Assembly (NCBI GenBank): GCA_910579595.1
Contig: CAJTVM010000001.1
Span: 1-64,000 of the forward strand
Direction of reading: 5' to 3'
DNA: 64,000 nucleotides
Source of the DNA: an uncultured Oscillospiraceae bacterium
GTDB taxonomy: Bacteria > Bacillota > Clostridia > Oscillospirales > Oscillospiraceae
Below are positions 1 to 7,212 of this stretch, one piece after another. Position numbers and translations under genes: made by a program. The notes below the pieces were generated by a model. That model was not told the DNA's origin. It saw only the letters and a program-made list of their open reading frames with translations, and did no database searches. How positions within the stretch are numbered: the stretch's first letter is position 1; the number at the start of each line of letters is the position of its first letter.

Positions 1-103
1 GGGCAATCTCTATACCGGCGGACAGCTCCAGCGCCGCCGCTGTCAATGCCGCTTCAATGGCTTCCAATTCCCGCTGTCCATCGTCACAAATGGCAATCAA
101 CAT
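1..103 (-). CDS. LytTR/AgrA-type response regulator, N-terminus only
   Basis: Partial gene read leftwards off the window edge; only the first 34 residues are present. The start MLIAICDDGQRELEAIEAAL has the first beta strand and the paired aspartates (D7, D8) of the receiver-domain acidic pocket, in the form usual for response regulators with a C-terminal LytTR DNA-binding domain. The LytTR half is not in the window, so the class is inferred from this opening and from LytTR-type direct repeats upstream at 243-271. A GAGG site about 8 bases before the ATG supports the start at 103. A sigma-A-like promoter at 202-231 would give an untranslated leader of roughly 90 bases. Any partner kinase or peptide gene would lie outside the window. 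Confidence 0.7.
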   Translation of the reverse strand, partial: MLIAICDDGQRELEAIEAALTAAALELSAGIEIA

Positions 104-159
104 AGTCCTACCTCTAAAAAGAAAGTTGTCAGGGGGGTGTCATATGCGTATATACGCAC

Positions 160-185
160 ATGACCGCTGCACACGCAGCGGTCAT
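160..185. other. Hairpin in the leader of the response-regulator gene
   Basis: Perfect 11-bp stem ATGACCGCTGC / GCAGCGGTCAT with a 4-base loop, and next to it a 14-bp palindrome TGCGTATATACGCA at 145-158. Both lie between the predicted transcript start and the regulator's ribosome site. No U-tract follows on either strand, so this is not an obvious terminator; it could shape the 5' leader or bind protein. Confidence 0.4.
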
Positions 186-201
186 CAGCCCTCCTGGGTA
201 T

Positions 202-231
202 ATTTTACCCTATACCCGAAGGGGGATGCAA
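202..231 (-). promoter_or_regulatory. Sigma-A-like promoter of the LytTR-type regulator
   Basis: On the minus strand TTGCAT (226-231), an 18-base spacer, and TAAAAT (202-207). The LytTR direct repeats begin 12 bases upstream of the -35 box, the position expected for activation. Confidence 0.5.
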
Positions 232-242
232 GGCTACCGCTG

Positions 243-271
243 ACCGTTCAGTCAGAAAATCGACCGTTCGG
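243..271. promoter_or_regulatory. LytTR-type direct-repeat binding site
   Basis: Two 9-base direct repeats, ACCGTTCAG (243-251) and ACCGTTCGG (263-271), start-to-start 20 bp, two helical turns. Both fit the LytTR consensus [TA][AC][CA]GTTN[AG][TG]. They sit just upstream of a promoter for the LytTR-type gene at the left edge, so autoregulation is the simplest reading. Confidence 0.6.
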
Positions 272-285
272 TAATTTTCTATGTT

Positions 286-875
286 TTGCACAAAAGTTTT
301 TTGCTTACACATATTGCTGCAAAGAATTTGTCTATCGAGGATATGTTTAAAAGAGTTCGCAATACTGTGAGTTCCCATGCAGGACACAATCCGATAACTT
401 GGGAACATACATCATTAATGGGAACCTTTTACTTTAATACAGGTATTGATAGCGGAGAAGCAAAACCAACATATGCTCCAGAAGCACTTGCGGATCTAGA
501 CTATTTATCAGAGAGCAATGATGAAATTCAGGATATTACTTCCGAACCGAAAGGTCGGAAGTAATATGTGCCATGTTTTGCGGTTGCCGCCGTTTACGGC
601 GGCGAGCAAAACGGCTCAAATCAAATGTATTATTTCCGAATTTTAAATTCGGAAATAATATTATAGATAGGTTGAAATCATATAATTCGTCTGATCTTTA
701 TGTATATGATGATTTTAGTTATGATTATCGTGAGATGACAATTCACGATATAACTACTGACCTTTGCTATCGAATCGCTTCTCCAAAGAATAAGGTGAAA
801 TTTACTTGCAGCATCAACATACCAGCGGTTTTTTCTTTTCTGCCGCTGGACAGATGTTTTTTAGGGAACTGCTGA
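286..875 (+). pseudogene. Caspase-like (peptidase C14) gene remnant, truncated and interrupted
   Basis: AT-rich coding remnant unlike its GC-rich surroundings. The first part (about 295-538) reads NLSIEDMFKRVRNTV and, further on, WEHTSLMGTFYF, the C-terminal pattern of bacterial caspase-fold (metacaspase-like) proteins (V-R..V...W...SL.G.FYF). The catalytic His/Cys half is absent, so no active enzyme is left. The frame is broken at 539 by a palindrome-rich insert. Removing 125 bp (one copy of the flanking ATATTA plus the insert) restores one frame reading EIQDIIDRLKSYN onwards to a stop at 875. The 5' junction lies just after the LytTR repeats and the 3' end abuts a transposon remnant. Family assignment is by eye and moderately secure; the function of the tail beyond the caspase fold is unknown. 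Confidence 0.55.
539..663. mobile_element. Small palindromic insertion with 6-bp target duplication
   Basis: About 119 bp flanked by ATATTA on both sides (533-538 and 658-663). Its ends carry inverted TTCCGAA / TTCGGAA, and inside are three hairpins: a bulged stem at 538-562, an 8-bp stem at 586-603, and a 15-bp perfect stem with a one-base loop at 629-659. Excising the insert with one ATATTA copy rejoins two ORFs in one frame, which is strong evidence that it inserted into a coding gene. No ORF inside; a MITE-like or hairpin element moved in trans. Confidence 0.65.
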
Positions 876-978
876 TTAAAGCGCATAAAAAGCAAAGACA
901 TAGTCAAAATCACGAGAAGATATCAGGGATAGGCGGATATAGGGGGGCAATAATTGCATTTATCTCATCCCATTTGGC

Positions 979-1089
979 CTAAATGGCGCAAAAATCTTGA
1001 GCGGAACATAGCGAGCCGCCCGCCCTGGCAAGCATATACAGGTTTGCACTGGCAAAGAGTACGTGCAATCGGTTAAGATTTTTTCTCAT
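979..1089 (-). pseudogene. Transposase C-terminal remnant
   Basis: A 36-codon minus-strand reading frame, MRKNLNRLHVLFASANLYML and a degenerate tail. The pattern of basic residues followed by LHVLFA.ANLYML resembles the C-terminus of DDE transposases of IS1380-like elements. The frame continues upstream without an obvious start to the hairpin at 1103. The roughly 100 bases between its stop and the caspase remnant (about 862-978, beginning GGGAACTGCTGATTAAAGCG) have no coding potential and probably are the element's non-coding end. Family placement is tentative; the element is clearly dead. Confidence 0.4.
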
Positions 1090-1102
1090 CTCCAAATAGC
1101 AA

Positions 1103-1131
1103 GGGGGACTCCGAACCACTCGGAGTCCCCC
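1103..1131. terminator. Strong hairpin, possible terminator
   Basis: Perfect 12-bp stem GGGGGACTCCGA / TCGGAGTCCCCC with a 5-base loop. The 3' flank is TCAAAATTT, so the U-tract is poor; it may be a terminator or an end structure of the adjacent transposon remnant. Bases 1132-1205 hold nothing recognisable. Confidence 0.35.
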
Positions 1132-1205
1132 TCAAAATTTATCCATTGATTATAATAGATGCATTTACAATCTCTGTACTGCTCAGTACAAATGACTTGC
1201 GTTTT

Positions 1206-1379
1206 CTACCCGTAAAACCGCATAGATCGAATCGCGTTTTTCTCCAGCGGGCCCTCCATCCTACTCAGCTTTTCAATGCACTCTGATGCTTCCCCGCCCT
1301 GTTTCATTTTCCGTAAGTTTTCCTGTTTTTGTAACGCGGGATGCACTGAGACAGTGGAAGAATTGCTTAAAACGTTCAT
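1206..1379 (-). CDS. Small hypothetical protein divergent from pucR-type gene
   Basis: A 57-residue ORF starting MNVLSNSSTVSVHPALQKQE and ending ..NAIRSMRFYG, hydrophilic, with no recognised domain, signal peptide or membrane segment. The start at 1379 is chosen because AAAGGAGAG lies 8-9 bases upstream; the longer in-frame extension to 1556 would overlap the neighbouring gene and its promoter. It is transcribed away from the PucR-family regulator, sharing about 155 bp of intergenic DNA. It could be a genuine small protein or the start of a longer gene lost when the transposon-rich patch to its left decayed. No function is proposed. Confidence 0.4.
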   Translation of the reverse strand: MNVLSNSSTVSVHPALQKQENLRKMKQGGEASECIEKLSRMEGPLEKNAIRSMRFYG

Positions 1380-1463
1380 AATTGCGCTCTCCTTTCCTTC
1401 TGAAGCGTGGCTTATTTGCTGCTTCTGAGGACAGTATACGACTTTAAGCAGTCCCTTTCCATG

Positions 1464-1492
1464 TTGACAATTTACAATAACTTTTTTATAAT
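1464..1492 (+). promoter_or_regulatory. Consensus sigma-A promoter of the PucR-family gene
   Basis: TTGACA (1464-1469), 17-base spacer, TATAAT (1487-1492): a perfect consensus, implying strong transcription unless repressed. Confidence 0.85.
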
Positions 1493-1509
1493 TTGTGATA
1501 ATATCACAA
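1493..1509. promoter_or_regulatory. Operator-like palindrome over the pucR start site
   Basis: Perfect inverted repeat TTGTGATA-A-TATCACAA directly after the -10 box, covering the expected transcription start. The placement is that of a repressor site; the PucR-family product itself is the obvious candidate ligand. Confidence 0.55.
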
Positions 1510-1534
1510 TCAGCTAAAGGAGAGGACGCTGTGC

Positions 1535-3121
1535 ATGAACTATCCTGATTACCCAACTCTAAAGGAACTATTGGAACTGCCGGTATTTTCGGGCAGCCGC
1601 CTGCTGTGCGGTGAGTTGTCCTTGGATCGTCCTGTGGCCGGCGTCAGCCTGTCTGACATTCCGGATTATTACAACTGGATTTATCCCCACGAGCTATTGG
1701 TCAGTACTTGTTATGCCATCCACGATGATCCCGCCGCCATCTCGTGCTTTATCCAGACATTGGACGACCACGGTATGTCCGGTGCCTGTATTAAACCATC
1801 CCGCTTTCTTGGAGAAATGCCGGAGGCAATGCTTGCCGCCGCAAGACAGTTGGAATTTCCATTGATTGAACTGCCGGATCAGATCCGTTTTGCCGATATC
1901 ACCAAAGCTGTGTCCGATGAGCGATTACGCCGGCAGACCGCTCTGCTGCGCAGTAGCTTATCGGTGAACCAAATGCTGATCCAAACCATCACTGCGGGCG
2001 CATCGTTGGAACAGATCGCGGACATGGTCGGTGAAATCACAGGCGGAAGCGTTTTGCTGGTAGACAGCCTGAACCGCCGTCAAGCCCACAGCGTCTGTCA
2101 GCGAGATGCCGCCCGTTTTTCCGGTTTGGACAATTCAGCCCTGAATCAAGCGATTTTGCAGGAAGCCGACGGCTACGAAATGCAAGTAGACGGTCACAGT
2201 TTTGGGGCACTCTACCTGTGCCGTGCTGACAGGAAGCCGGCCCTGAGCGAGGAAGTGCTGTCCCAAATTCTACAGGCCATTCCTCTTGAAATATCCCGTG
2301 AACACTCTGTACGTGAGCGGGAGAGCCGCAGCTTTTCTGAATTTTTCCACCACCTGATATCTGATCGCATCATGGATGACCAGTGGGAGCAGTCCCGGGC
2401 CAGGACGTTCAGTTTGAACCTTTCCCAGCCACACACTCTGCTGAATTTTCGGGTGCAAATGCGGGAGAATGCAGGCCGCTATGCCGCGATTTTCCAGCGG
2501 ACAGCTTTTTTTCAGGCCCTCCGGCAGCAATTTGACAGTTTGGGCCTGGATGCCCACATCATGAGTCAAAACGGCCTGGATTTGATCCTGCTGGAAGCTC
2601 GGGCAGGCTGTCCCCCCTTGGAATCCAGCCTGCCACACCTTCCTTCCATCTTCCGAACCCTTCAGGCAGATTACCCCGCGCTGACCGTAATCGGCGGAGG
2701 CAGCCGGTCTCATGCGGGCATACCCGGCCTGTCACTATGCCGCTGGGAGGCCCAGCTTGCTTTAAAGGCGGCAGAGGGCAGAGGTGAAAACTGTTTCCTG
2801 CGGTTCGATCAGCTTGGGATTCTCCGGCTCTTATATTCTGGCGATCCTCACCGGGAGGTTGGGTTATTTGTTCAAGAAACTTTAAAAGGGCTGCTTGCTC
2901 CGGAAACCGCTCACAGTGGAGAACTGCTGGAAACGCTGGACTGTTATTTTCGGAACTTGGGCAACCAGCGCCGGATGGCACAAGAATTGTATGTACATTA
3001 CAACACGGTAGCATATCGCCTAAAAAGCATCCAGGAAATCACGCACGCAGACCTTAGCAATCCGGTGGAGCGGATGCAGCTGGAATTGGCGCTTTATCTG
3101 CATAAGTTTAACACACTGTAA
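1535..3121 (+). CDS. PucR-family transcriptional regulator
   Basis: 528 residues. The N-terminal third (about 8-130) matches the purine-catabolism regulator PucR-type ligand domain: TLKELLELPVF at the start, IPDYYNWIYPHELLVSTCYA and FPLIELP further on. The middle is a GGDEF-like/CdaR-type linker region, and the last ~65 residues (LLETLDCYFRNLGNQRRMAQ, then HYNTVAYRLKSIQ) are the PucR C-terminal helix-turn-helix. Members activate or repress catabolic genes for purines, sugar acids or amino acids; the ligand here is unknown and no catabolic operon adjoins. The start has AAAGGAGAGG 9 bases upstream. Monocistronic, with a consensus promoter and an operator-like palindrome that suggest tight autoregulation. 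Confidence 0.85.
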   Translation: MNYPDYPTLKELLELPVFSGSRLLCGELSLDRPVAGVSLSDIPDYYNWIYPHELLVSTCYAIHDDPAAISCFIQTLDDHGMSGACIKPSRFLGEMPEAMLAAARQLEFPLIELPDQIRFADITKAVSDERLRRQTALLRSSLSVNQMLIQTITAGASLEQIADMVGEITGGSVLLVDSLNRRQAHSVCQRDAARFSGLDNSALNQAILQEADGYEMQVDGHSFGALYLCRADRKPALSEEVLSQILQAIPLEISREHSVRERESRSFSEFFHHLISDRIMDDQWEQSRARTFSLNLSQPHTLLNFRVQMRENAGRYAAIFQRTAFFQALRQQFDSLGLDAHIMSQNGLDLILLEARAGCPPLESSLPHLPSIFRTLQADYPALTVIGGGSRSHAGIPGLSLCRWEAQLALKAAEGRGENCFLRFDQLGILRLLYSGDPHREVGLFVQETLKGLLAPETAHSGELLETLDCYFRNLGNQRRMAQELYVHYNTVAYRLKSIQEITHADLSNPVERMQLELALYLHKFNTL

Positions 3122-3229
3122 ACAGCCTGACGTGAGCAATTAAAATTTTAGCCATGCGGTCAATGGGCCTGATTTTAGTTTTAAGGAACCTCTGAAAAAT
3201 GTGTCAACCCGGAAAAATTTTGGGGAAAC

Positions 3230-3257
3230 GCAACCGGAGGTACGTCAATTCCGTATT
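3230..3257 (+). promoter_or_regulatory. ECF-sigma-type promoter before the sigma/anti-sigma pair
   Basis: GCAACC (3230-3235), 16-base spacer, CGTATT (3252-3257), resembling the AAC...N16...CGT architecture of ECF sigma factor promoters. It lies about 45 bases before the sigma gene, so positive autoregulation is likely. No good sigma-A promoter is evident in 3122-3302. Confidence 0.45.
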
Positions 3258-3302
3258 ATTATTCAGAGGCGCTTCTGATATAACGGACAGAGGAGGGATT
3301 GC

Positions 3303-3794
3303 ATGGGGGAACCTTGGAACGACCCCGGCGCGCTGGCGCGGAAGCTGGCCCCGGCGGTGTACCGGCTGGCCTACGCCCGGACGGGAAGCCGGACCGACGC
3401 GGAGGACGTGATGCAGGAGGTGTTCCTCCGGCTGATCAAGGCCAAGCCGGTTTTTGCCAGCGAGGCCCACGCCAAGGCGTGGCTGCTGAAGGTGGCGTCC
3501 AACTGCGTGGGCGACCTGTTCCGCCTGCCCTGGCGGAAGCGGGAGGAGCCGCTGGAGACGGACATGGCCGCCCCGGAAGCCCCGGAGGAGGGCAGCGTGA
3601 CCCAGGCGGTGCTCTCCCTGCCCGTCCGGTACCGTGTCCCCATCCACCTGTACTACTATGAGGAGTACTCCGTGGCGGAAATCGCGCAGATCACAGGTAA
3701 AAGCGAGGGGACCATCAAATCTCATCTGTTTCGGGCCCGCGCCCTTCTGCGGGACAAGCTGAAGGAGGAGAACTGTGTTGAGGACTCAGTATAA
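3303..3794 (+). CDS. ECF-type RNA polymerase sigma factor
   Basis: 163 residues with the two sigma-70 regions typical of extracytoplasmic-function factors: region 2 (about 13-75; YRLAYARTGSRTDAEDVMQE, FLRLIKAKP, AWLLKVASN) and region 4 (about 100-155; LPVRYRVPIHLYYYEEYSVA, EIAQITGKSEGTIKSHLFRA). It directs RNA polymerase to stress or envelope-response promoters. GGAGG precedes the ATG by 6 bases. The stop overlaps the start of the downstream DUF4179 gene by about 20 bases, so the two are translationally coupled, the usual layout of a sigma factor with its anti-sigma partner. Proposed autoregulated promoter at 3230-3257. Confidence 0.92.
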   Translation: MGEPWNDPGALARKLAPAVYRLAYARTGSRTDAEDVMQEVFLRLIKAKPVFASEAHAKAWLLKVASNCVGDLFRLPWRKREEPLETDMAAPEAPEEGSVTQAVLSLPVRYRVPIHLYYYEEYSVAEIAQITGKSEGTIKSHLFRARALLRDKLKEENCVEDSV

Positions 3795-5253
3795 GCGTGA
3801 GATGGATCAGTTCGGCCCCCGGCAGGAGGAGCTGGAGCAGCTCTACACATTGATCGAAGGAGGAACCAATATGAATCGGAAAAAATGGATTGGCCGCAGG
3901 GCGGTGCTGGCCATCGCGGCGTGCGCCGCGCTGACCCTCACGGCGGCAGCGGCGGCAGTCCCAAAGGTATGGGACGCCCTGCGAGAGGATTTGGGGGCCT
4001 TCGCCCCCTACGCCCAGACCATCGAGGGGGCGTCGTGCACCGACGAGGGAATTGAGGTGCAGGTGCTCAGCGCCATCTCCGACGATCTGGAGGCACGGTT
4101 CTACCTGGCCGTGCGGGACGTGGAGGAGGATCGTTTGAGCGAATTTTTGACCCTCACCGGCAGGCTGACGGCGGGGGAGGAAAAAGAGACCGAGACGAAG
4201 GCTTCAGCGGAGGTCATCGCCATCGCCGCCAGTCCTTTCACCACCGGTTTTACCCTGGTTTCTTATGACCCGGCGACGAAAACCGCCCTGCTCACCGCCA
4301 AGATCGGCTATTATGAGAGCGCGCGGCCCACGGGGGCGGCTCAGCTTGAGCTCACGGGGATGAGCACCCGCCAGGGTACGATGCATGGAAATGTGTCCTG
4401 CGAGGCTGTCACCGGGAGCCAATTAAAAAGCCTGCCGGCGGGCGAGGACGATACGGTGGTTTTTCGCGCCACCGGAATTTTCAACGGCGAATACGCCGAT
4501 GCCCCCCTGCCCAGCCAAAAGGTGGTGCTGGCCCCCGGCCAGAATCCCATGGATATTGAGGGCACGGAGGATATGCGGATTTCCTCCATGGGCTTTGCCA
4601 GCGACGGCTGCTTCCATATCCGCCTGGAGTTCGCCGGCGGGGTGAAACCGGCCACCTTTGAACCGGTCAATATCGACTCGGAGACCGGCGTCAATCTCAC
4701 CGCCGGTCAGATCGGCAGTGAGTTCTTCTGCGACTTTCTGGTTGAGGGCGGGGATCAAAAATATCATGTCATCCAGGAGCGGCTTGTAGAGGGCGGCATG
4801 GATATTCTGTTCCCGCTGCTCAAGGTGGAGGATCTGAAGGAAATTCAAAGCCAAGAGGCCCGGGTTTACGGGACCTACTTCCGGCCGGGTGCGGACATTG
4901 AGGGCGAATGGTCCACGGAGTTTGAGATGGAGTATTACCCCTCCGCCGTCCTGGACTGGAAGGGCACGGTGAGCGGCTGGAAGATGCGGAAGGTGACGCT
5001 TTCTCCACTGAGCGTCACCATGCTGGGCCATAAGGGCGACAGCTCGGGCGCCTTGGCAAACACCCCGCTGTATGCCGTGAAAAAGGACGGCACGGAAATT
5101 GCCGCCGAGCCGGGAACGGGCCGTTACGGCAATCTGGGCGCGGCAGGCGGCGAGGGCTGGGAGGGCTACGCCACCTGGCAGTTTACCGAACCCTTGGACT
5201 TGGACGAGATCGTGTCCCTCAAGATCCGGGATGTGGTGATTCCGGTGAAGTGA
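3775..5253 (+). CDS. DUF4179-type membrane protein, probable anti-sigma factor
   Basis: 492 residues from a GTG start overlapping the sigma gene (GGAGGAGAACT before it; TTG at 3778 is an alternative). Residues 1-45 are a short cytoplasmic, charged segment; one membrane helix follows (about 44-62, AVLAIAACAALTLTAAAAAV); the remaining ~430 residues are extracytoplasmic and beta-rich, as in the DUF4179 family. In Clostridia such proteins are paired with ECF sigma factors and are believed to hold the sigma inactive until an envelope signal arrives. The N-terminal segment is short compared with classical zinc anti-sigma domains and contains no His/Cys motif, so sequestration must use another mode. 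Ligand unknown. Confidence 0.75.
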   Translation: MLRTQYKREMDQFGPRQEELEQLYTLIEGGTNMNRKKWIGRRAVLAIAACAALTLTAAAAAVPKVWDALREDLGAFAPYAQTIEGASCTDEGIEVQVLSAISDDLEARFYLAVRDVEEDRLSEFLTLTGRLTAGEEKETETKASAEVIAIAASPFTTGFTLVSYDPATKTALLTAKIGYYESARPTGAAQLELTGMSTRQGTMHGNVSCEAVTGSQLKSLPAGEDDTVVFRATGIFNGEYADAPLPSQKVVLAPGQNPMDIEGTEDMRISSMGFASDGCFHIRLEFAGGVKPATFEPVNIDSETGVNLTAGQIGSEFFCDFLVEGGDQKYHVIQERLVEGGMDILFPLLKVEDLKEIQSQEARVYGTYFRPGADIEGEWSTEFEMEYYPSAVLDWKGTVSGWKMRKVTLSPLSVTMLGHKGDSSGALANTPLYAVKKDGTEIAAEPGTGRYGNLGAAGGEGWEGYATWQFTEPLDLDEIVSLKIRDVVIPVK

Positions 5254-5282
5254 GGAAGCCGGACGGGTTTCATGACGCAAAA

Positions 5283-5315
5283 GGGCGCGGAAGGGGAATG
5301 TCCCCTTCCGCGCCC
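5283..5315. terminator. Bidirectional terminator between convergent genes
   Basis: 15-bp perfect stem GGGCGCGGAAGGGGA / TCCCCTTCCGCGCCC with a 3-base loop. It separates the DUF4179 gene from the convergent yciI-like gene; the minus-strand side has a TTTT tract. Confidence 0.75.
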
Positions 5316-5327
5316 GGTCTGTTCCGT

Positions 5328-5627
5328 TCAAAGCAGATAGTTGTTGTCCCGGTTGGCGGGCTGCATCGCCTTCAGCTTGTAGGTGGCGAAGCCCTCCAGC
5401 ACCAGCGGCTCCTGCCGGCACAGCGCCTCCGCCTCCTCGAAGCTGTCCGCCCGCAGGATATACATACCCGCCACGCCGGGATAGCCCTTGAACACCCCGC
5501 ACAGTTCCAGATGGCCGCTGTCATCCAGGGCTTTCAGGTTGGCGACATGGCGCTCCACAGCGGCCCTGGTCAGCCGGTTGTAGGTCTTGGCCTTTTCGAT
5601 GAACATCACATAAAGCCATTGCTCCAT
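5328..5627 (-). CDS. YciI-family (YCII-related) protein
   Basis: 99 residues from MEQWLYVMF, a ferredoxin-like alpha/beta fold protein of the YciI family, which also includes a dehalogenase-type active-site arrangement in some members. Recognisable are the N-terminal strand WLYVMFIEKAKTYNRL, a following H-V.NLK..D..G.L..CG segment and the ADSFEEAEAL helix. The start at 5627 is preferred over the upstream ATG because AAAGGAG sits 8 bases in front of it. It is the last gene after rpe and recR on the minus strand, 31 bases from recR, and is probably co-transcribed. Biochemical role unknown for the family. Confidence 0.8.
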   Translation of the reverse strand: MEQWLYVMFIEKAKTYNRLTRAAVERHVANLKALDDSGHLELCGVFKGYPGVAGMYILRADSFEEAEALCRQEPLVLEGFATYKLKAMQPANRDNNYLL

Positions 5628-5658
5628 TGGTTCCGCTCCTTTCAACTCATAAATGGCG

Positions 5659-6261
5659 TCAAATCTCCCGCCGTCCCTCCAGGGCCCGCATCAACGTGGC
5701 GTCGTCGGCGAACTCCAGATGGCTCCCCACGGGGATGCCGTAGGCAAGCCGGGTGGTTTTCACCCCGAAGGGTTTGAGCAGCCGGCTGAGGTACATGGCG
5801 GTGGTCTCCCCCTCGGTGTCCGGGTTGGTGGCCATGATGACCTCCTGGATCCCGCCGGAGGCCACCCGCTCCATCAGCTGCTGGATGCGCAGATCATCGG
5901 GGCCTACGTGGTTCATGGGGGAAATCACCCCGTGGAGGACATGGTACACGCCGTTGTACTCCCTTGAGCGCTCCATAGCCACCACGTCCTTGGGGTCGGC
6001 CACCACGCACACCAGGGAATGGTCCCGCTTGGACGAGGCGCACAGGGCGCATTCGCCCTCCCCGTCGGTGAGGTTCTGGCACACCGGGCAGCAGCCAATC
6101 AGGCGCTTGGCGTCCAGCAGGGCGGCGGCGAAATCCTTGGCCGCCTGCTCCGGCTGATCCAGGATGAAAAAGGCCAGCCGCTGGGCGCTTTTGCGGCCCA
6201 CGCCGGGGAGTTTTGCAAATTGCTCCACTAAATTTTCCAGCGCCGCGGGGAAGTAGTCCAT
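5659..6261 (-). CDS. recR: Recombination protein RecR
   Basis: 200 residues, the normal length. Order of parts: helix-hairpin-helix (about 5-30, LVEQFAKLPGVGRKSAQRLA), four-cysteine zinc motif (C58-x2-C61 and C71-x2-C74), and a Toprim domain (about 80-175, VCVVADPKDVVAMERSREYN, then ATNPDTEGETTAMYL). RecR works with RecO (and RecF) to load RecA onto single-stranded DNA gaps. GGAGG lies 6 bases before the ATG. It follows rpe by 24 bases. dnaX, often next to recR, is not present here. Confidence 0.97.
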   Translation of the reverse strand: MDYFPAALENLVEQFAKLPGVGRKSAQRLAFFILDQPEQAAKDFAAALLDAKRLIGCCPVCQNLTDGEGECALCASSKRDHSLVCVVADPKDVVAMERSREYNGVYHVLHGVISPMNHVGPDDLRIQQLMERVASGGIQEVIMATNPDTEGETTAMYLSRLLKPFGVKTTRLAYGIPVGSHLEFADDATLMRALEGRREI

Positions 6262-6285
6262 GGGGATGCCTCCAAAACAGAAAAT

Positions 6286-6936
6286 TTACAGGGGATGCCG
6301 CAGGGCCTCGATGGCCTTCGCCGGGTCGTCCGCGCCGTAGACGGCACTGCCCGCCACCAACACCGTGGCCCCGGCCTCCACCACCAGCTTGGCCGTCTCC
6401 GGGGTGATGCCGCCGTCCACCTCCAGCTCACAGCCGGGGTGGTATTTGTCGATGATGGCCCGCACCTCCCGGATGGTGTCCAGCTGGTGCTCCATGAATT
6501 TCTGCTTGCCGAAGCCCGGCTCCACCGTCATCACCAGCACCATGTCCAGCCGCTCGATATAGGGCAGGATGGCCTTGGCCGCCGTGATGGGCCGCAGGGC
6601 TACCGCCTTTTTCACCCCGTTGGCCTCCATGGCGTGGAGGGCGTCGGCGATGCAGGCGGGGTAGTCGGACTCCAGGTGGACGGTGAGCAGATCCGCCCCC
6701 GCCTGGGCAAAATCATCGATGAAGCGCACGGGCTTTTCGATCATCAGGTGGGTGTCCAGAAACAGGCTGGTGTACTTGCGGATGGCCTGCACCACCGGGA
6801 TGCCGATGGAGATGTTGGGGACAAACATCCCGTCCATCACGTCCAGATGGAGCCAGTCAGCGCTGGATACGCTGCGGATATCATCCTCCAGATTGCAAAA
6901 ATCCGCCGCGAGGATGGATGGCGACACTTTGACCAT
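6286..6936 (-). CDS. rpe: Ribulose-phosphate 3-epimerase
   Basis: 216 residues, a complete TIM barrel. The opening VKVSPSILAADFCNLEDDI, HLDVMDGMFVPNIS, the MTVEPGFGKQKF loop and EVDGGITPETA are the family's signature segments and carry the metal-binding His/Asp residues. It interconverts ribulose 5-phosphate and xylulose 5-phosphate in the non-oxidative pentose phosphate pathway. AAGAAGGGTG precedes the ATG. First gene of a probable rpe-recR-yciI minus-strand unit; its upstream region (6937-7212) is GC-rich and structured. Confidence 0.97.
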   Translation of the reverse strand: MVKVSPSILAADFCNLEDDIRSVSSADWLHLDVMDGMFVPNISIGIPVVQAIRKYTSLFLDTHLMIEKPVRFIDDFAQAGADLLTVHLESDYPACIADALHAMEANGVKKAVALRPITAAKAILPYIERLDMVLVMTVEPGFGKQKFMEHQLDTIREVRAIIDKYHPGCELEVDGGITPETAKLVVEAGATVLVAGSAVYGADDPAKAIEALRHPL

Positions 6937-7212
6937 GCTTTTTCACCCTTCTTTCGTAGAATTTGCGGACGGACGTGCCGCCCCAAAGCCGGGATCGCGG
7001 CACACCTGCCGCCCCCCGGCAACATAAGATAAAACACGCGGAACCCGCTGCGGGGCTGGCCGGACGGCTCCCCGACGCCCCAGGCTTGCGCCCGGCGCAC
7101 GGCCTTTGCGGCGCACCGCACCTGAATACCCCGCACCGCCGCAGCCGCGGCGGTGCGGGGAGTTTGATGTTGTCCGTAAGGGAGGGGCGCCCCCCTTCCC
7201 TACATACGGGGT
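6937..7212. other. GC-rich structured gap between ilvA and rpe
   Basis: No gene supported. It holds a perfect 14-bp stem CCCCGCACCGCCGC / GCGGCGGTGCGGGG (7129-7160) downstream of ilvA, without a clear U-tract on either strand, and the presumed leader of rpe. A convincing rpe promoter is not visible. Confidence 0.5.

Noticed and set aside
1380..1556. N-terminal extension of the small minus-strand ORF to 116 codons
   Set aside because: Would overlap the PucR promoter, palindrome and gene start; the internal ATG at 1379 has the only good ribosome site.
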